Source: Sphingomonas sp. Ag1 (GTDB lineage: Bacteria > Pseudomonadota > Alphaproteobacteria > Sphingomonadales > Sphingomonadaceae). Taken from it: DNA of 64,000 nt. The stretch is taken from NCBI RefSeq assembly GCF_000980895.1, contig NZ_LAZX01000094.1, forward strand, positions 62,001-126,000, written 5' to 3'. Positions 1 through 9,291 of the stretch are shown piece by piece. Numbering within the stretch: the stretch's first letter is position 1; each line of letters opens with the position of its first letter. The notes beneath the pieces are model-generated. The model made no database searches, had not been told where the DNA came from, and was given only the letters and a program-made list of their open reading frames with translations. The translations under genes and the position numbers were made by a program.

Positions 1-893
1 CGACCGCGACCGATCTTGGCTTTGCCCTCGGACCGCGCATCAACGCGGGTGGCCGGGTGGGGCGAGCAGATCTTGGCGTGCGCTTGCTCACCACCAACGA
101 TCCGGCGGAGGCACGCGGGATCGCCGCTGAGCTCGACCGGCTGAACGAGGAGCGCCGCGCGATCGAGGCGGCGGTTCAGGCAGAGGCCGAGACGATGTGC
201 GCCGCGGGCCGCAGCATGACCGTCGTCGCGGGTGTCGGCTGGCACCCCGGCGTCATCGGCATCGTCGCTGGCCGCCTGAAGGAGAAACTGGGTCAGCCAG
301 CGATCGTCATCGCCATCGACGAGAACGGCGTCGGCAAGGGCTCCGGACGCTCGATCACCGGCGTCGATCTGGGGCAGGCCATCCACGCCGCGAAGGAGGC
401 CGGGCTGATCGTCGCTGGCGGCGGCCATGCCATGGCAGCCGGGCTGACGATTGCGGCGGACCAGATTCCCGCCTTTGCCGACTTCCTCGAAGAATTGCTG
501 CGCGACCGGATCGCCGCGGCCGTGGCTGACCGCGCGCTGCTGGTTGATTCGGTTCACGCCCCCGGCGGGGTGACGCCCGACCTGGTCCATGCGCTGGAGG
601 CGGGCGGGCCCTATGGCGCCGGGTGGCCGAGCCCGCGTGTCGCCATCGGCCGCGTCCGCCCGGTACGCGTCGATGTCGTCGGTAACGGCCATGTCCGTGC
701 GATCGTCGCCGGGGATGACGGGCGCAGCCTGAAGGCGATGGCGTTCCGCGCGGCGGATACCGCGCTCGGCGCCGCATTGCTCGGCGCGCCCTCGCACCGT
801 CGCTTGTGGCTCGCCGGGCGCGCCAAGGTGGATGACTGGGCGCAGCGGCCTGCCGCAGAATTGCATATTGATGATGCTGCATGGGCAGATTGA
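1..893 (+). CDS. recJ: Single-stranded-DNA-specific exonuclease RecJ, C-terminal part
   Basis: The 5' end lies outside the window. The open frame runs in from the edge (codons in phase with base 3) and ends at TGA 891-893. RecJ degrades single-stranded DNA 5' to 3' in recombination and repair. The visible part begins with GPRINAGGRVG of the DHH core, then carries the DHHA1 domain with GSGRSI and GGGHAMAAGLT, and the C-terminal OB-like domain. These are standard RecJ signatures. The gene ends about 50 bases before a tRNA gene. The only uncertainty is the missing N-terminal half; a GTG at 57 is internal and not the real start. Confidence 0.93.
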   Translation, partial: TATDLGFALGPRINAGGRVGRADLGVRLLTTNDPAEARGIAAELDRLNEERRAIEAAVQAEAETMCAAGRSMTVVAGVGWHPGVIGIVAGRLKEKLGQPAIVIAIDENGVGKGSGRSITGVDLGQAIHAAKEAGLIVAGGGHAMAAGLTIAADQIPAFADFLEELLRDRIAAAVADRALLVDSVHAPGGVTPDLVHALEAGGPYGAGWPSPRVAIGRVRPVRVDVVGNGHVRAIVAGDDGRSLKAMAFRAADTALGAALLGAPSHRRLWLAGRAKVDDWAQRPAAELHIDDAAWAD

Positions 894-944
894 TGCATCG
901 GGGCGTTGACAGCCGGCTTTGGCCCCTCTAGCAGCCCCCTCGCT

Positions 945-1019
945 GGCCCCTTCGTCTAGTGGTTAGGACGCGGCCCTTTCACGGCTGAAACACGGGTTCG
1001 AGTCCCGTAGGGGTCACCA
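945..1019 (+). tRNA. tRNA-Glu (anticodon UUC)
   Basis: A full cloverleaf can be folded by eye. The acceptor stem pairs 945-951 with 1009-1015 (one G-U), the anticodon stem pairs 971-975 with 983-987, and the T stem pairs 992-996 with 1004-1008 around TTCGAGT. The anticodon TTC is at 978-980. The discriminator is A1016 and the CCA end is encoded at 1017-1019. It sits between recJ and the SDR gene. Confidence 0.96.
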
Positions 1020-1073
1020 GCTAAAAGCCCGCTTCGCCGGACTGGCGCCATGATGGGCGTCAGGAGGGGCGAG

Positions 1074-1829
1074 ATGAGTTTCGATCTCACGGGGCGCACC
1101 GCGCTGATTACCGGCGCATCGTCGGGCCTGGGCGCTCACTTCGCTGAAATCTTCGTTGCTGCGGGTGCGCGGGTCGTGATCGGCGCGCGCCGTGTCGATC
1201 GGGTGCGCGACCTTGCCGACCGGCTCGGGGATCGTGCCTTGCCGGTCGCCATCGATGTCCTGGATGAAGCCTCCATCACCGCCGCTTATGATGCCGCCGA
1301 AGCGCATTTCGGCGCGATCGACACGGTTGTCGCCAATGCCGGTGTTGCCAATGGTGGCCGCGCGATCGACATCCCCGCGGACAAGCTGCGCCAGACGATC
1401 GATACCAATTTCACCGGCGTGCTGCTGACCGCGCGAGAGGGGGCGCGGCGGATGATCGCCGCCGGCTCGCGTGAGAGTGGCCGCGGCCGCATCGTGCTGA
1501 TCGGGTCGATCACCGCGCACGTCACCGGCCATGGCGACAGCGCCTATGCCGCGTCGAAGGCGGCCGTCGCGCATCTCGGCCGCAATCTGGCGCGCGAATG
1601 GGTGCGGCTGGGCATCAACGTGAACGTGCTTCAGCCCGGCTATATCCAGACCGAGATCGCCGGCGACTGGTTCGAGACCGAGGGCGGCGCCCGGCAGGTC
1701 GCGGGCTGGCATCGCCGCCGCTTCATGCCGATCGACGTCCTCGACCCCCAGCTGCTGTATTTCGCCTCGGACGCGAGCGCGATGGTGACCGGGTCGGTGA
1801 TCGACATCGACGACGGCCAGTCACTCTGA
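1074..1829 (+). CDS. SDR-family NAD(P)-dependent oxidoreductase
   Basis: Classical short-chain dehydrogenase of 251 residues, the usual size. It shows the Rossmann glycine motif TGASSGLG at residues 13-20, the NAG motif (VVANAGVANGG), a catalytic serine in LIGSITA and the YAASK active-site pair. ATG 1074 is preferred over an in-frame ATG at 1050 because AGGAGGGG at 1062-1069 precedes it at normal spacing and the protein then starts directly at the fold. The substrate cannot be read from sequence. The 5-oxoprolinase genes start 46 bases downstream, so co-transcription is possible, but a shared role is not established. Confidence 0.9.
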   Translation: MSFDLTGRTALITGASSGLGAHFAEIFVAAGARVVIGARRVDRVRDLADRLGDRALPVAIDVLDEASITAAYDAAEAHFGAIDTVVANAGVANGGRAIDIPADKLRQTIDTNFTGVLLTAREGARRMIAAGSRESGRGRIVLIGSITAHVTGHGDSAYAASKAAVAHLGRNLAREWVRLGINVNVLQPGYIQTEIAGDWFETEGGARQVAGWHRRRFMPIDVLDPQLLYFASDASAMVTGSVIDIDDGQSL

Positions 1830-1875
1830 ACCACGCGGCTTCGACAATCCGATGCTGGACGCGTAAGCAGGCGCG

Positions 1876-2643
1876 GTGCGGACGATTGATCTGAATGCCG
1901 ATCTGGGGGAAGGTTTCGGCCCCTGGACGATGGGCGATGATGCGGCGATGCTGTCGCTCGTCACCAGTGCCAATGTCGCCTGTGGCGGCCATGCAAGCGA
2001 CCCGGAGACTATGTTCCGCACGCTGGAGATGGCGCGCGATCGGCGGGTCGTCGTCGGCGCGCATCCAAGTTACCCCGACATGGCCGGCTTTGGTCGTCGT
2101 CGGCTGATCGCGCCGCCTGAGGAGATCACTCGTTTCGTCGCCGCGCAGGTAGGGTCGCTGGTGGCGATCGGTGCGCTCGCTGGGCATCGCGTCCGCTATG
2201 TGAAGCCGCATGGCGCACTCGCCAATGTCGCGGCGGTGGAGCGCGACGTGGCCGATGCCATCGCGCGGTCGGTTCAGGCGATCGATCCGCAGCTCGGCAT
2301 CCTCGCCATCGCGGGCACGCAGCTTGAGCTCGCGACCCGTGCGCTCGGCATGACGGTGTACCGTGAGATCTACGCCGATCGCGGCTACACCGCGGCCGGC
2401 CTGCTGGTGCCGCGTGATCAGCCCGGCGCGATCATTCACGATCCGGCGGAGGCGACCGATCGCTTGCTGCGCTTCCTCGAAACTGGCGCCATGCTCACCG
2501 TCGATGGCGGGCAGGTCCCGCTACAGGCGGATTCGATCTGCGTGCACGGCGACAATCCCGCCGCGGTGGACATGGCCCGGTCGATCCGCGCGGCGCTGAG
2601 CGAACACGGCATCGCGATCACCTCCTTCGTGCACGACGCATGA
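1876..2643 (+). CDS. pxpA: 5-oxoprolinase (ATP-hydrolysing) subunit A, LamB/YcsF family
   Basis: 255-residue LamB/YcsF-family protein starting at GTG 1876. Signatures include LNADLGEGFG at the N-terminus, ANVACGGHASD, HPSYPDMAGFGRR and KPHGAL. With PxpB and PxpC it forms the prokaryotic 5-oxoprolinase that opens 5-oxo-L-proline to L-glutamate at the cost of ATP in the cytoplasm. The stop overlaps the ATG of pxpB (ATGA at 2640-2643), so the two are translationally coupled. The three-gene order A-B-C is the common bacterial one and makes the assignment firm. Confidence 0.95.
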   Translation: MRTIDLNADLGEGFGPWTMGDDAAMLSLVTSANVACGGHASDPETMFRTLEMARDRRVVVGAHPSYPDMAGFGRRRLIAPPEEITRFVAAQVGSLVAIGALAGHRVRYVKPHGALANVAAVERDVADAIARSVQAIDPQLGILAIAGTQLELATRALGMTVYREIYADRGYTAAGLLVPRDQPGAIIHDPAEATDRLLRFLETGAMLTVDGGQVPLQADSICVHGDNPAAVDMARSIRAALSEHGIAITSFVHDA

Positions 2644-3305
2644 CGAGCCCGGTGCTTCGGCCGGCGGGTGCGGCGGCGCTGCTGGTCGACTTCGGCGAAA
2701 CTATCGACGATGCGGTCTATGCCGATGTCGTGGCGCTCGATCAGGCCGTGCAGGCCGATCCCCCGGCGGGCCTGTGTGAGACGGTGCCGGCGTACGCCAG
2801 CCTCCTGCTGGTGTTCGATCCGCTGGTGACGGACCACGAAGCGGTGGGGCGCCATGCACTCCGGCTGGTGACGAACGCAGAGAGGCTGGCGGCGCCGCCC
2901 CGCGTCCATGACGTGCCGGTCTGCTATGATGGGAAGGCGGCACCCGACCTCGCGGCGGCGGCCGAGGCGCTGCGAATTACGCCGGAGGCGCTGATCGAGC
3001 AGCATCTGGCGGGCGACTACCGAGTGTACATGTACGGCTTCGCCCCGGGATATGCCTATCTCGGCGGGGTGCCCGATGCGATTCACCTGCCGCGCAAGCC
3101 AGCTGCGGTACGCGGCTATCCGGTGGGAAGCGTCATGATCGCGGGCGCGCAATGCCTGATCACGACGCTGCCGATGCCGACCGGCTGGTGGGTGATCGGG
3201 CGCACAGCGGTGCGCGTGCTGGATGCCGATGCCGAGCGCCCGTTCCTGTTCGACCCCGGCGATCGGGTGCGCTTCACGCGGGTTCACGGGGATATGTTCG
3301 GGTGA
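2640..3305 (+). CDS. pxpB: 5-oxoprolinase subunit B, KipI / allophanate hydrolase subunit 1 family
   Basis: 221-residue carboxyltransferase-domain subunit. The family signature is clear: YGFAPGYAYLGG, then LPRKPAAVRGYPVGSV and TGWWVIGRT. The first codon overlaps the pxpA stop, and the TGA overlaps the GTG of pxpC, so all three subunits are likely made in fixed ratio. Relatives in Bacillus are named KipI, after inhibition of a sporulation kinase; the pxpABC context here supports the metabolic role instead. Confidence 0.95.
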   Translation: MTSPVLRPAGAAALLVDFGETIDDAVYADVVALDQAVQADPPAGLCETVPAYASLLLVFDPLVTDHEAVGRHALRLVTNAERLAAPPRVHDVPVCYDGKAAPDLAAAAEALRITPEALIEQHLAGDYRVYMYGFAPGYAYLGGVPDAIHLPRKPAAVRGYPVGSVMIAGAQCLITTLPMPTGWWVIGRTAVRVLDADAERPFLFDPGDRVRFTRVHGDMFG

Positions 3306-4300
3306 GCCGGGCGCGTCTCAGGATCGTTGATGCCGGCCCGATGACCAGTGTGCAGGATGGCGGCCGGCCCGGCTGGCGCCGCTTCGGCGTGCCGCCCTCG
3401 GGACCGGTCGACCGGCGCGCCTTTGCCGCTGGGATGGCGGCGTGCGGAGGCAGTACCAGCGGCATCGAGGTCGCGCCGGGTGGCGTGACGGTCATGTGCG
3501 AGGAGGGCGCTGTCGCCGTGGCGGTCACCGGCGCTGCGCGAACCACCGTCAACGGGGTCGATCTTGGGGGATGGAGCCGCTTCACGTTGCCGCAGGGGGC
3601 GACATGCGTCGTGCGGGTCGAGCAGGCGTGCTGGGGCTATGTTGCCTTCGCCGGAACGCTGCGGGCGCCGTCGTGGCTCGGCAGCCAGTCGACGCATCTG
3701 ATCGCGGGGCTGGGCGGGGGGCGGCTGGGCGCGGGCGACGTGGTGGAAATCACGCAGGCGCGCGAAAACCTGGCCTTTGCGATGTTGCCGGCGCCGCCGG
3801 ATCGGCCTGTGCGCGGCCTTTTTCGCGCGGTGCTCGGCCCCCAGCAGGATCATTTTGGCCAGCAGGCGCTCGCGCTGCTGACGTCGGCCAGCTTTGTCGC
3901 GACGAGCCGCTTCGATCGCATGGGGCGGGGGCTCGACGGGCCGGCGCTCCAGCCGCTGCGGATCGACATGCCGAGCGGGCCGGCGGTGCGCGGCGCGCTA
4001 CAGATTGATGGCGAGGGGCGGGTCAGCCTGCTGACTGCCGACCATCAGACGACGGGCGGCTACCCGCGCATCGCGGTGGTGATAGAGCCGGATATCGATG
4101 CGCTCGCCCAGCTGCCCCCCGGCGAGGCGGTGCGGTTCGAGCTGGTCAGCGCGGCCGAGGCGATTGCCGCGACCCGAGCCGCGGCGTCACGCGATCAGGC
4201 GTGGCTGAAGGAAATTGCGGCGGGCGTGCGCCAGCGCGCGCCATTGATGTTGGCCAATCTGGTCGACGGCATGGCGGTGCGGCAGGGCACCAGCCGGTAG
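3302..4300 (+). CDS. pxpC: 5-oxoprolinase subunit C, biotin-dependent carboxyltransferase (KipA) family
   Basis: 332-residue KipA/AHS2-family subunit. The start is taken as GTG 3302, overlapping the pxpB TGA. This gives a natural N-terminus (LRIVDAGPMTSVQDGGR), and the family motif continues as GWRRFGVPPSGPVD. Frames reaching further upstream lie wholly inside pxpB. The pair PxpB-PxpC resembles the two halves of allophanate hydrolase, and with PxpA completes 5-oxoprolinase. The gene ends with TAG at 4298-4300, inside a strong hairpin shared with the convergent grpE end. Confidence 0.93.
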   Translation: MSRARLRIVDAGPMTSVQDGGRPGWRRFGVPPSGPVDRRAFAAGMAACGGSTSGIEVAPGGVTVMCEEGAVAVAVTGAARTTVNGVDLGGWSRFTLPQGATCVVRVEQACWGYVAFAGTLRAPSWLGSQSTHLIAGLGGGRLGAGDVVEITQARENLAFAMLPAPPDRPVRGLFRAVLGPQQDHFGQQALALLTSASFVATSRFDRMGRGLDGPALQPLRIDMPSGPAVRGALQIDGEGRVSLLTADHQTTGGYPRIAVVIEPDIDALAQLPPGEAVRFELVSAAEAIAATRAAASRDQAWLKEIAAGVRQRAPLMLANLVDGMAVRQGTSR

Positions 4301-4327
4301 CGGCCCGCCTGACGGCAGGCAGGCCGC
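4300..4327. terminator. GC-rich hairpin between convergent pxpC and grpE
   Basis: Bases 4300-4311 pair with 4316-4327 (11 of 12 positions, one C/A mismatch) around an ACGG loop. It sits exactly between the stops of two convergent genes. There is no T-run on either side, so classical intrinsic termination is uncertain; it may act as an mRNA 3' end stabiliser. Confidence 0.5.
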
Positions 4328-4340
4328 GGGGGCCGGGAGC

Positions 4341-4886
4341 TCAGGCCGGCTTCTTGGCGACGCCGACAAGCGAGGGGCGCAGCAGCCGGTCGCGGATCAT
4401 CCAGCCCGACTGCATTTCCTGCACGATCGTGCCCGGCTCCGCGTCCGAAGGCACTTCGATCATCGCCTGGTGCCGGTTGGGGTCGAGCGGCTGGCCCATC
4501 GCCTCGATCCGGGTCAGGCCGTTGCGCTGGAACACGTTGACCAGTTCACGCCCGGTCGCCTCGATCCCGGCGATCAGCCCTTTCACCCGCTCATCCTCGC
4601 GCAATTCGGCGGGGATCGACGACAAAGCGCGTTCGAGGTTGTCGTTGACGCTCAGCACGTCGCGCGCGAAGTTGGTCGCGGCATAGGCGCGGGCATCGGC
4701 CACGTCCTTTTCGGCACGGCGGCGCACGTTCTGGATCTCGGCCTGCGCGTACAGCGTCTGCTGCTTCGCCTCCGCCAGCTGGCTCTCCAGCTCGGCCGTG
4801 CGATCATGCTCGGCGACTTCCGGTGCCTCCGCAGCGGTTTCCTCGCGCAGATCTTCGGCCGGCGTGTTGCTTTGCGTGTCGGTCAT
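4341..4886 (-). CDS. grpE: Nucleotide exchange factor GrpE
   Basis: 181 residues, typical for GrpE. The N-terminus is acidic and disordered, then a long coiled coil (about residues 30-80, with [14 protein letters not shown]) and the beta-wing domain with [15 protein letters not shown] and the closing [13 protein letters not shown]. GrpE releases ADP from DnaK during protein folding. It starts at ATG 4886 behind AGGGA. hrcA ends 25 bases upstream on the same strand, giving the usual hrcA-grpE heat-shock unit. Confidence 0.97.
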   Translation of the reverse strand: MTDTQSNTPAEDLREETAAEAPEVAEHDRTAELESQLAEAKQQTLYAQAEIQNVRRRAEKDVADARAYAATNFARDVLSVNDNLERALSSIPAELREDERVKGLIAGIEATGRELVNVFQRNGLTRIEAMGQPLDPNRHQAMIEVPSDAEPGTIVQEMQSGWMIRDRLLRPSLVGVAKKPA

Positions 4887-4911
4887 TGTTTCCCTGTCAT
4901 CATCTGGCTGC

Positions 4912-5955
4912 TCAACCCATCAGGCGAGCGAGCGTTGCTGCCGTAAAATCCACCATGGGCACGACGCGGGCGTAGTTCAACCGCGTGGGGCCAATCACCC
5001 CCACCACGCCGACCACGCGCCCGTCGCTGCCACGGAAGGGCTTTGCGATCACGGAGGAGCCGGACAGCGCGAAAAGCTTGTTCTCCGCGCCGATGAAGAT
5101 GCGGGTCGCATCGCCCGCGCGAGCGGAATCGAGCAGCGCGGCGATTTCCTGCTTGCCGTCGAGATCGTCGAGCAGGTCGCGCACCCGGTCGAGATCGGCG
5201 GCGGCGGCATCGTCGAGCAGCCGGCCTTGGCCGCGCACGATCAGCACCGGCCGGCGTTCGCCGTCTTCGCTCCACACCGCGATGCCGCGTTCGATCAGGG
5301 TGCGGGCCGCGCTGTCGAGCGCCGCGCGGTCCCGCGCCAGTTCCTGGTCGATCCGCGCCCGCGCCGCCGCCAGCGTCAGCCCCGACAGCGTGGCGGACAT
5401 GTAATTGCCCGCCTCGATCAGCGCGGCGGGCCCGACGCCCGGCGGCAGGTCGATGACGCGGTTCTCGACCGCGCCATCCTCACTGACGAGGACCGCCAGC
5501 GCCTGACCGTGGGACAGCGGCACGAAGCCGATCGAGCGCAGCACCTGTTCCCGCTTGGGCACCATGACCAGCCCGGCGCAGGCCGACAGCCCCGACAGGG
5601 CGGCGGTGGTCGCGGCCAGCGCCTCCTCAACCGGGCCGCCGAGACCGGCGCGCGCCTCGATCGTCGCGCGCTCCTCGGCCGATGGCTCCAGCGCCTGCAT
5701 CATGCCGTCGACGAACAGGCGCAGTCCAAGATCGGTCGGCATCCGCCCGGCCGAGGTATGCGGCGCGGCCAGCAGCCCGGCCTCCTCAAGCTGGGCGAGG
5801 ACGCTGCGGATGGAGGCGGGCGAGAGGTTGAGCCCGGCCTGCGCCAGCGTCTTCGATCCGACCGGCTGGCCGCTGTGGAGATAGCCGTCGACCACGCGGC
5901 GGAAGATGTCGCGCGCACGATCCGACAATTCGGCGATGGGAGGGGATGCACTCAC
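4912..5955 (-). CDS. hrcA: Heat-inducible transcription repressor HrcA
   Basis: 347 residues starting at GTG 5955. The N-terminal winged helix carries [19 protein letters not shown] and the [18 protein letters not shown] signature; the C-terminal part ends in the conserved [18 protein letters not shown]. HrcA represses chaperone operons by binding CIRCE elements. I looked for TTAGCACTC-N9-GAGTGCTAA in the 156 bases between hrcA and rph and did not see it. hrcA-grpE itself may therefore not be autoregulated through CIRCE here. The neighbour rph is divergent. Confidence 0.96.
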   Translation of the reverse strand: MSASPPIAELSDRARDIFRRVVDGYLHSGQPVGSKTLAQAGLNLSPASIRSVLAQLEEAGLLAAPHTSAGRMPTDLGLRLFVDGMMQALEPSAEERATIEARAGLGGPVEEALAATTAALSGLSACAGLVMVPKREQVLRSIGFVPLSHGQALAVLVSEDGAVENRVIDLPPGVGPAALIEAGNYMSATLSGLTLAAARARIDQELARDRAALDSAARTLIERGIAVWSEDGERRPVLIVRGQGRLLDDAAAADLDRVRDLLDDLDGKQEIAALLDSARAGDATRIFIGAENKLFALSGSSVIAKPFRGSDGRVVGVVGVIGPTRLNYARVVPMVDFTAATLARLMG

Positions 5956-6111
5956 AACGCAAATCTAGGGAAGACAGGCTGGCGCGACAATTGCCAAGCG
6001 GCTACCGCGGTTGCACATCAACATCCTGATGACATTTGCCGATGGTCGCCTTCCTCCCGGAAACCAGCGCCCATGCAGATGGTGTCGGATGATCTGCGGA
6101 GAATAATGATC

Positions 6112-6828
6112 ATGCGTCCCAGCGGCCGTGCGCCCGACCAGATGCGCGCCATCACCATCGAGCCGAACTTCACCCGTCATGCCGAAGGGTCGGTGCTGAT
6201 CGGTTTCGGCGACACCAAGGTGCTGGTCACCGCCAGCGTCGAGGAGCGCGTGCCGCCGTTCCTTCGCGGCAAGGGCCAGGGCTGGGTGACGGCGGAATAT
6301 GGCATGTTGCCGCGCGCCACCCACACCCGCGGCAGCCGCGAGGCGGCCAAGGGCAAGCAGTCCGGCCGGACGCAGGAAATCCAGCGGCTGATCGGCCGTT
6401 CGCTGCGCGCCGTCACCGACATGCAGGCGCTCGGCGAGCGGCAGATCGTGCTGGATTGCGACGTGATCCAGGCGGATGGCGGCACGCGGACGGCGTCGAT
6501 TTCCGGCGCGTGGGTCGCGCTGCGCATGGCGGTGAACAGCCTGATGGCGGCGGGCAAGATCGAGAAGGACCCGATTTCCCAGAAGGTCGCGGCGGTGAGC
6601 TGCGGCATCTTCCAGGGGCAGCCGGTGCTCGACCTCGATTATGACGAGGATTCGAACGCGGACGCGGACGCCAATTTCGTGCTGCTGCAGAACGGGCATA
6701 TCGCGGAAGCGCAGGCGACCGCCGAACATGCGACCTATGACGAGGAAGCGCTGCTGCGCCTGCTGCGGCTCGCCCGGATCGGTTGCAACGAGATCTTCGC
6801 CGCGCAGGATCGGGCGATCGGCGCATGA
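6112..6828 (+). CDS. rph: Ribonuclease PH
   Basis: 238 residues, the standard RNase PH length. It removes nucleotides from tRNA 3' ends by phosphorolysis. Visible signatures are [12 protein letters not shown] at the start, [26 protein letters not shown] and [19 protein letters not shown] 6112 is chosen because GGAG at 6098-6101 is ten bases upstream; an in-frame ATG at 6106 would be only four bases from it. The TGA overlaps the ATG of rdgB. This rph-rdgB-hemW order is common in alphaproteobacteria. Confidence 0.96.
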   Translation: MRPSGRAPDQMRAITIEPNFTRHAEGSVLIGFGDTKVLVTASVEERVPPFLRGKGQGWVTAEYGMLPRATHTRGSREAAKGKQSGRTQEIQRLIGRSLRAVTDMQALGERQIVLDCDVIQADGGTRTASISGAWVALRMAVNSLMAAGKIEKDPISQKVAAVSCGIFQGQPVLDLDYDEDSNADADANFVLLQNGHIAEAQATAEHATYDEEALLRLLRLARIGCNEIFAAQDRAIGA

Positions 6829-7451
6829 GCGGCGAGGGGAACGAGCCGCAGGCGATCCGCAAGCTGCAGCCCGACAAGCTGGTGATCGCCAGCCACAATC
6901 CCGGCAAGGTGCGCGAGATCGCGGCCCTGCTGGCAGGGCACGGCCTGGAAGTGGTGTCGGCCGCCGAGCTCGACCTCCCCGAGCCGGAAGAGACCGGCAC
7001 GACATTCGTCATGAATGCCGAGCTGAAGGCGCAGGCGGCGGCCGACCTGTCGGGCCTTCCGGCGCTGGCCGATGACAGCGGCATCTGCGTCGATGCGCTG
7101 AACGGCGAGCCGGGGATCTTCTCCGCGCGCTGGGCGGGCGAGACGAAGGATTTCGGCGAGGCGATGCGCCGAGTCCACGCGCGCGTGTCGGAGATCGAGG
7201 ATGCGCCGCGCGACGCGCATTTCGTCTGCGCGCTGGCGCTGGCCTGGCCCGACGGCCATGTCGAATGGTTCGAGGGGCGCGTCGACGGCACGCTCGTCTG
7301 GCCGCCGCGCGGGACCAAGGGGTTCGGCTATGATCCGATGTTCCTGCCCGACGGACATGACCTGACGTTCGGCGAGATGGAGGAAGAGGCGAAGCACGCC
7401 ATCAGCCACCGCGCCGATGCGTTCCGCCAGATGGTTGCCGCCATTTTCTGA
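6825..7451 (+). CDS. rdgB: RdgB/HAM1 non-canonical purine NTP pyrophosphatase
   Basis: 208 residues starting at ATG 6825, which overlaps the rph stop. It hydrolyses dITP, ITP and XTP to monophosphates and so keeps damaged purines out of DNA and RNA. Signatures: [12 protein letters not shown] near the N-terminus, [17 protein letters not shown] with the active-site acids, and [11 protein letters not shown] and SHRADAF near the C-terminus. The annotation is straightforward. Confidence 0.95.
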   Translation: MSGEGNEPQAIRKLQPDKLVIASHNPGKVREIAALLAGHGLEVVSAAELDLPEPEETGTTFVMNAELKAQAAADLSGLPALADDSGICVDALNGEPGIFSARWAGETKDFGEAMRRVHARVSEIEDAPRDAHFVCALALAWPDGHVEWFEGRVDGTLVWPPRGTKGFGYDPMFLPDGHDLTFGEMEEEAKHAISHRADAFRQMVAAIF

Positions 7452-7458
7452 CAATGGC

Positions 7459-7490
7459 GGGCCGGCGCGCGTCAGAGCGTGCGCTGGCCC
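7459..7490. terminator. Hairpin at the convergent ends of rdgB and the CAP-protein gene
   Basis: Bases 7459-7470 pair with 7479-7490 (12 bp including two G-U type pairs) around an 8-base loop. The gap between the two stops is only 20 bases, so the hairpin runs into the 3' codons of the minus-strand gene. No T-run is present. Confidence 0.35.
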
Positions 7491-8035
7491 ACCACGTTGC
7501 CGGGTGGGCTGTACCGGCAAACCAGATAATCGTCGCGCCGGTTGGACGCGATCGCGCAGCCGACGCGCGTCGTGTTGCGCCAGATGATCTGGGTATAATG
7601 CGACACGTCACGCCACTTGCCCGTGCGGCTGAACGCGGGCGTGACGCCGTTCACGAAATAGCGCTGCTCGGCCACCCAATGCCCGGACATTTCGTCGAAG
7701 CGATAGGCGCCGCGCGTGCCGGTCCACAGATTTTCCCCCTCACGCGTCATGCCCTGCGGCTGCGGTGCGTGGGCGAAGCGGCGGGTGCGCGCCAGTTCAC
7801 GCGCATAGCGACCGGCCGATGCGGCCAGCGCCGGATCCCAGGTGAGCGGGGGCACGCCCACCTCAGCCCGCGCGCGATTGTGCGCCGATAGCATGACCTC
7901 GCGCAGCAACGCGCTGCCGCGGGGGGCGGGCGCCTCGGACACCTTCTCCTCATACACCCGTTCGGGGCCTTGCGCGCACCCGGAAAGAAAAAGAACGAGC
8001 GCGGCGAGGTGGCGTCGGAGGAGCATCGCGGCCAT
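7472..8035 (-). CDS. CAP (SCP/PR-1) domain lipoprotein
   Basis: About 187 residues. A short signal sequence ends in a lipobox, LSGC, so the mature protein should be lipid-anchored to the envelope. The CAP fold is evident from HNRARAEVGVPPLTWD, GENLW, HYTQIIWRNTTRVGCA and the CAP signature YLVCRYSPPGNVVG. Bacterial CAP proteins are secreted or anchored and their molecular role is mostly unknown. Start choice: ATG 8035 gives a full signal peptide, ATG 8026 is a shorter option, and neither has a strong ribosome site. Its start is only about 12 bases from that of divergent hemW. Confidence 0.88.
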   Translation of the reverse strand: MAAMLLRRHLAALVLFLSGCAQGPERVYEEKVSEAPAPRGSALLREVMLSAHNRARAEVGVPPLTWDPALAASAGRYARELARTRRFAHAPQPQGMTREGENLWTGTRGAYRFDEMSGHWVAEQRYFVNGVTPAFSRTGKWRDVSHYTQIIWRNTTRVGCAIASNRRDDYLVCRYSPPGNVVGQRTL

Positions 8036-8047
8036 ATCGGCGGCACC

Positions 8048-9202
8048 ATGCCCTTCGACAATGCCCTGGCGCTCTACATTCATTGGCCGTTCTGCGTCTC
8101 CAAATGCCCCTATTGTGACTTCAACAGCCATGTGCGCGCCGCCGTCGACCAGGAGAAGTGGCGCGAGGCGCTGCTGATCGACCTCGCGCACGAGGCCGCG
8201 GTGCTGCCGGGGCGCAAGCTGCGCTCGATCTTCTTTGGTGGCGGCACGCCCTCGCTGATGCCGCCCTCCACCGTTGCCGCTTTGCTCGACGCGGCGGAGC
8301 GGCACTGGGGGTTCGACGAGGGGATCGAGATTACGCTGGAGGCGAACCCGTCGTCGGTCGAGGCGGCGTGCTTCGCCGATCTGGCGGTGGCGGGCATCAA
8401 TCGCGTGTCGCTGGGGCTGCAGGCGCTGGACGACGCGGCGCTTCATTTCCTGGGGCGCGCGCATGACGTGGCGGAGGGGCTGGGCGCGCTCGACATCGCG
8501 CAATCGGTGTTCCCGCGCGTCAGCTTCGACCTGATCTATGCCCGGCCCGAGCAGACGCTGGCGCAATGGGAGGCGGAGCTTCGCCGTGCCTTGTCGTTCG
8601 GGACCGAGCATCTGTCGCTGTACCAGCTGACGATCGAGCCGGGCACGCGCTTCGCCACCGAGGCGGCGGCGGGACGGCTGACGATCCCTGATGGCGACGA
8701 TGCGGCGGACCTGTTCGAGATGACGCGCGCGATCACCGCGGCGGCGGGCCTGCCGGCCTATGAGATCAGCAACCATGCCCGGCCGGGTGCGGAGAGCCGG
8801 CACAATCTGGCCTATTGGCGCTACCAGACCTATGCCGGGGTCGGCCCGGGGGCGCATGGCCGGCGGCAGGGGCTCGCCACCGTGCGGCGCAAGAAGCCGG
8901 AGAACTGGCTGACCGCGATCGAGCGCAACGGGCACGGGATGGAGGCGGAGGAGCCGCTGGCCCCGGCGACGCAGGCGTCGGAGGCGTTGCTGATGGGGCT
9001 GCGGCTGCGCGAAGGCGTGGATCTCGCGCGGATCGCGGCGCTCGCCGGGCGGGGCATGGCCGACATCGTCGATCTCGCCGCGATCGCTCGGCTGCCCGAA
9101 CTGATCCGGCTCGACGGCAGCCGCCTGACGGTGAGCGAGCAGGGGATGCTGCTGCTCGACGCGATCCTGCCGGAAGTGGTGCGCGACTCCGCGCCTGCCT
9201 GA
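8048..9202 (+). CDS. hemW: Radical SAM heme chaperone HemW
   Basis: 384 residues starting at ATG 8048. The radical-SAM cluster motif is CVSKCPYCDF. The residue after CxxxCxxC-D is F rather than the C typical of coproporphyrinogen oxidase HemN, which favours HemW, a heme-binding protein often misannotated as HemN. Further family motifs are SIFFGGGTPSL, EANPSSVE, NRVSLGLQALDD and GVGPGAHGRR. The start codon is close to the divergent CAP-protein gene, so its promoter must overlap that gene's 5' region. Confidence 0.92.
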   Translation: MPFDNALALYIHWPFCVSKCPYCDFNSHVRAAVDQEKWREALLIDLAHEAAVLPGRKLRSIFFGGGTPSLMPPSTVAALLDAAERHWGFDEGIEITLEANPSSVEAACFADLAVAGINRVSLGLQALDDAALHFLGRAHDVAEGLGALDIAQSVFPRVSFDLIYARPEQTLAQWEAELRRALSFGTEHLSLYQLTIEPGTRFATEAAAGRLTIPDGDDAADLFEMTRAITAAAGLPAYEISNHARPGAESRHNLAYWRYQTYAGVGPGAHGRRQGLATVRRKKPENWLTAIERNGHGMEAEEPLAPATQASEALLMGLRLREGVDLARIAALAGRGMADIVDLAAIARLPELIRLDGSRLTVSEQGMLLLDAILPEVVRDSAPA

Positions 9203-9291
9203 CCAGGCGGCGGCGCGTCCAGATTGCAAGCGATGGGTTGTCGGTGCGGAGGCGCCGACGCTAAAGGCTCGGCGGAACAATGGAGAGTATC

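Noticed and set aside
4798-6111. Long upstream extension of the rph frame across hrcA
   Set aside because: The extension lies antisense to hrcA and grpE. RNase PH has its standard length when started at 6112, with a good ribosome site.
5956-6111. CIRCE element between hrcA and rph
   Set aside because: No TTAGCACTC/GAGTGCTAA pair is visible, even allowing a few changes.
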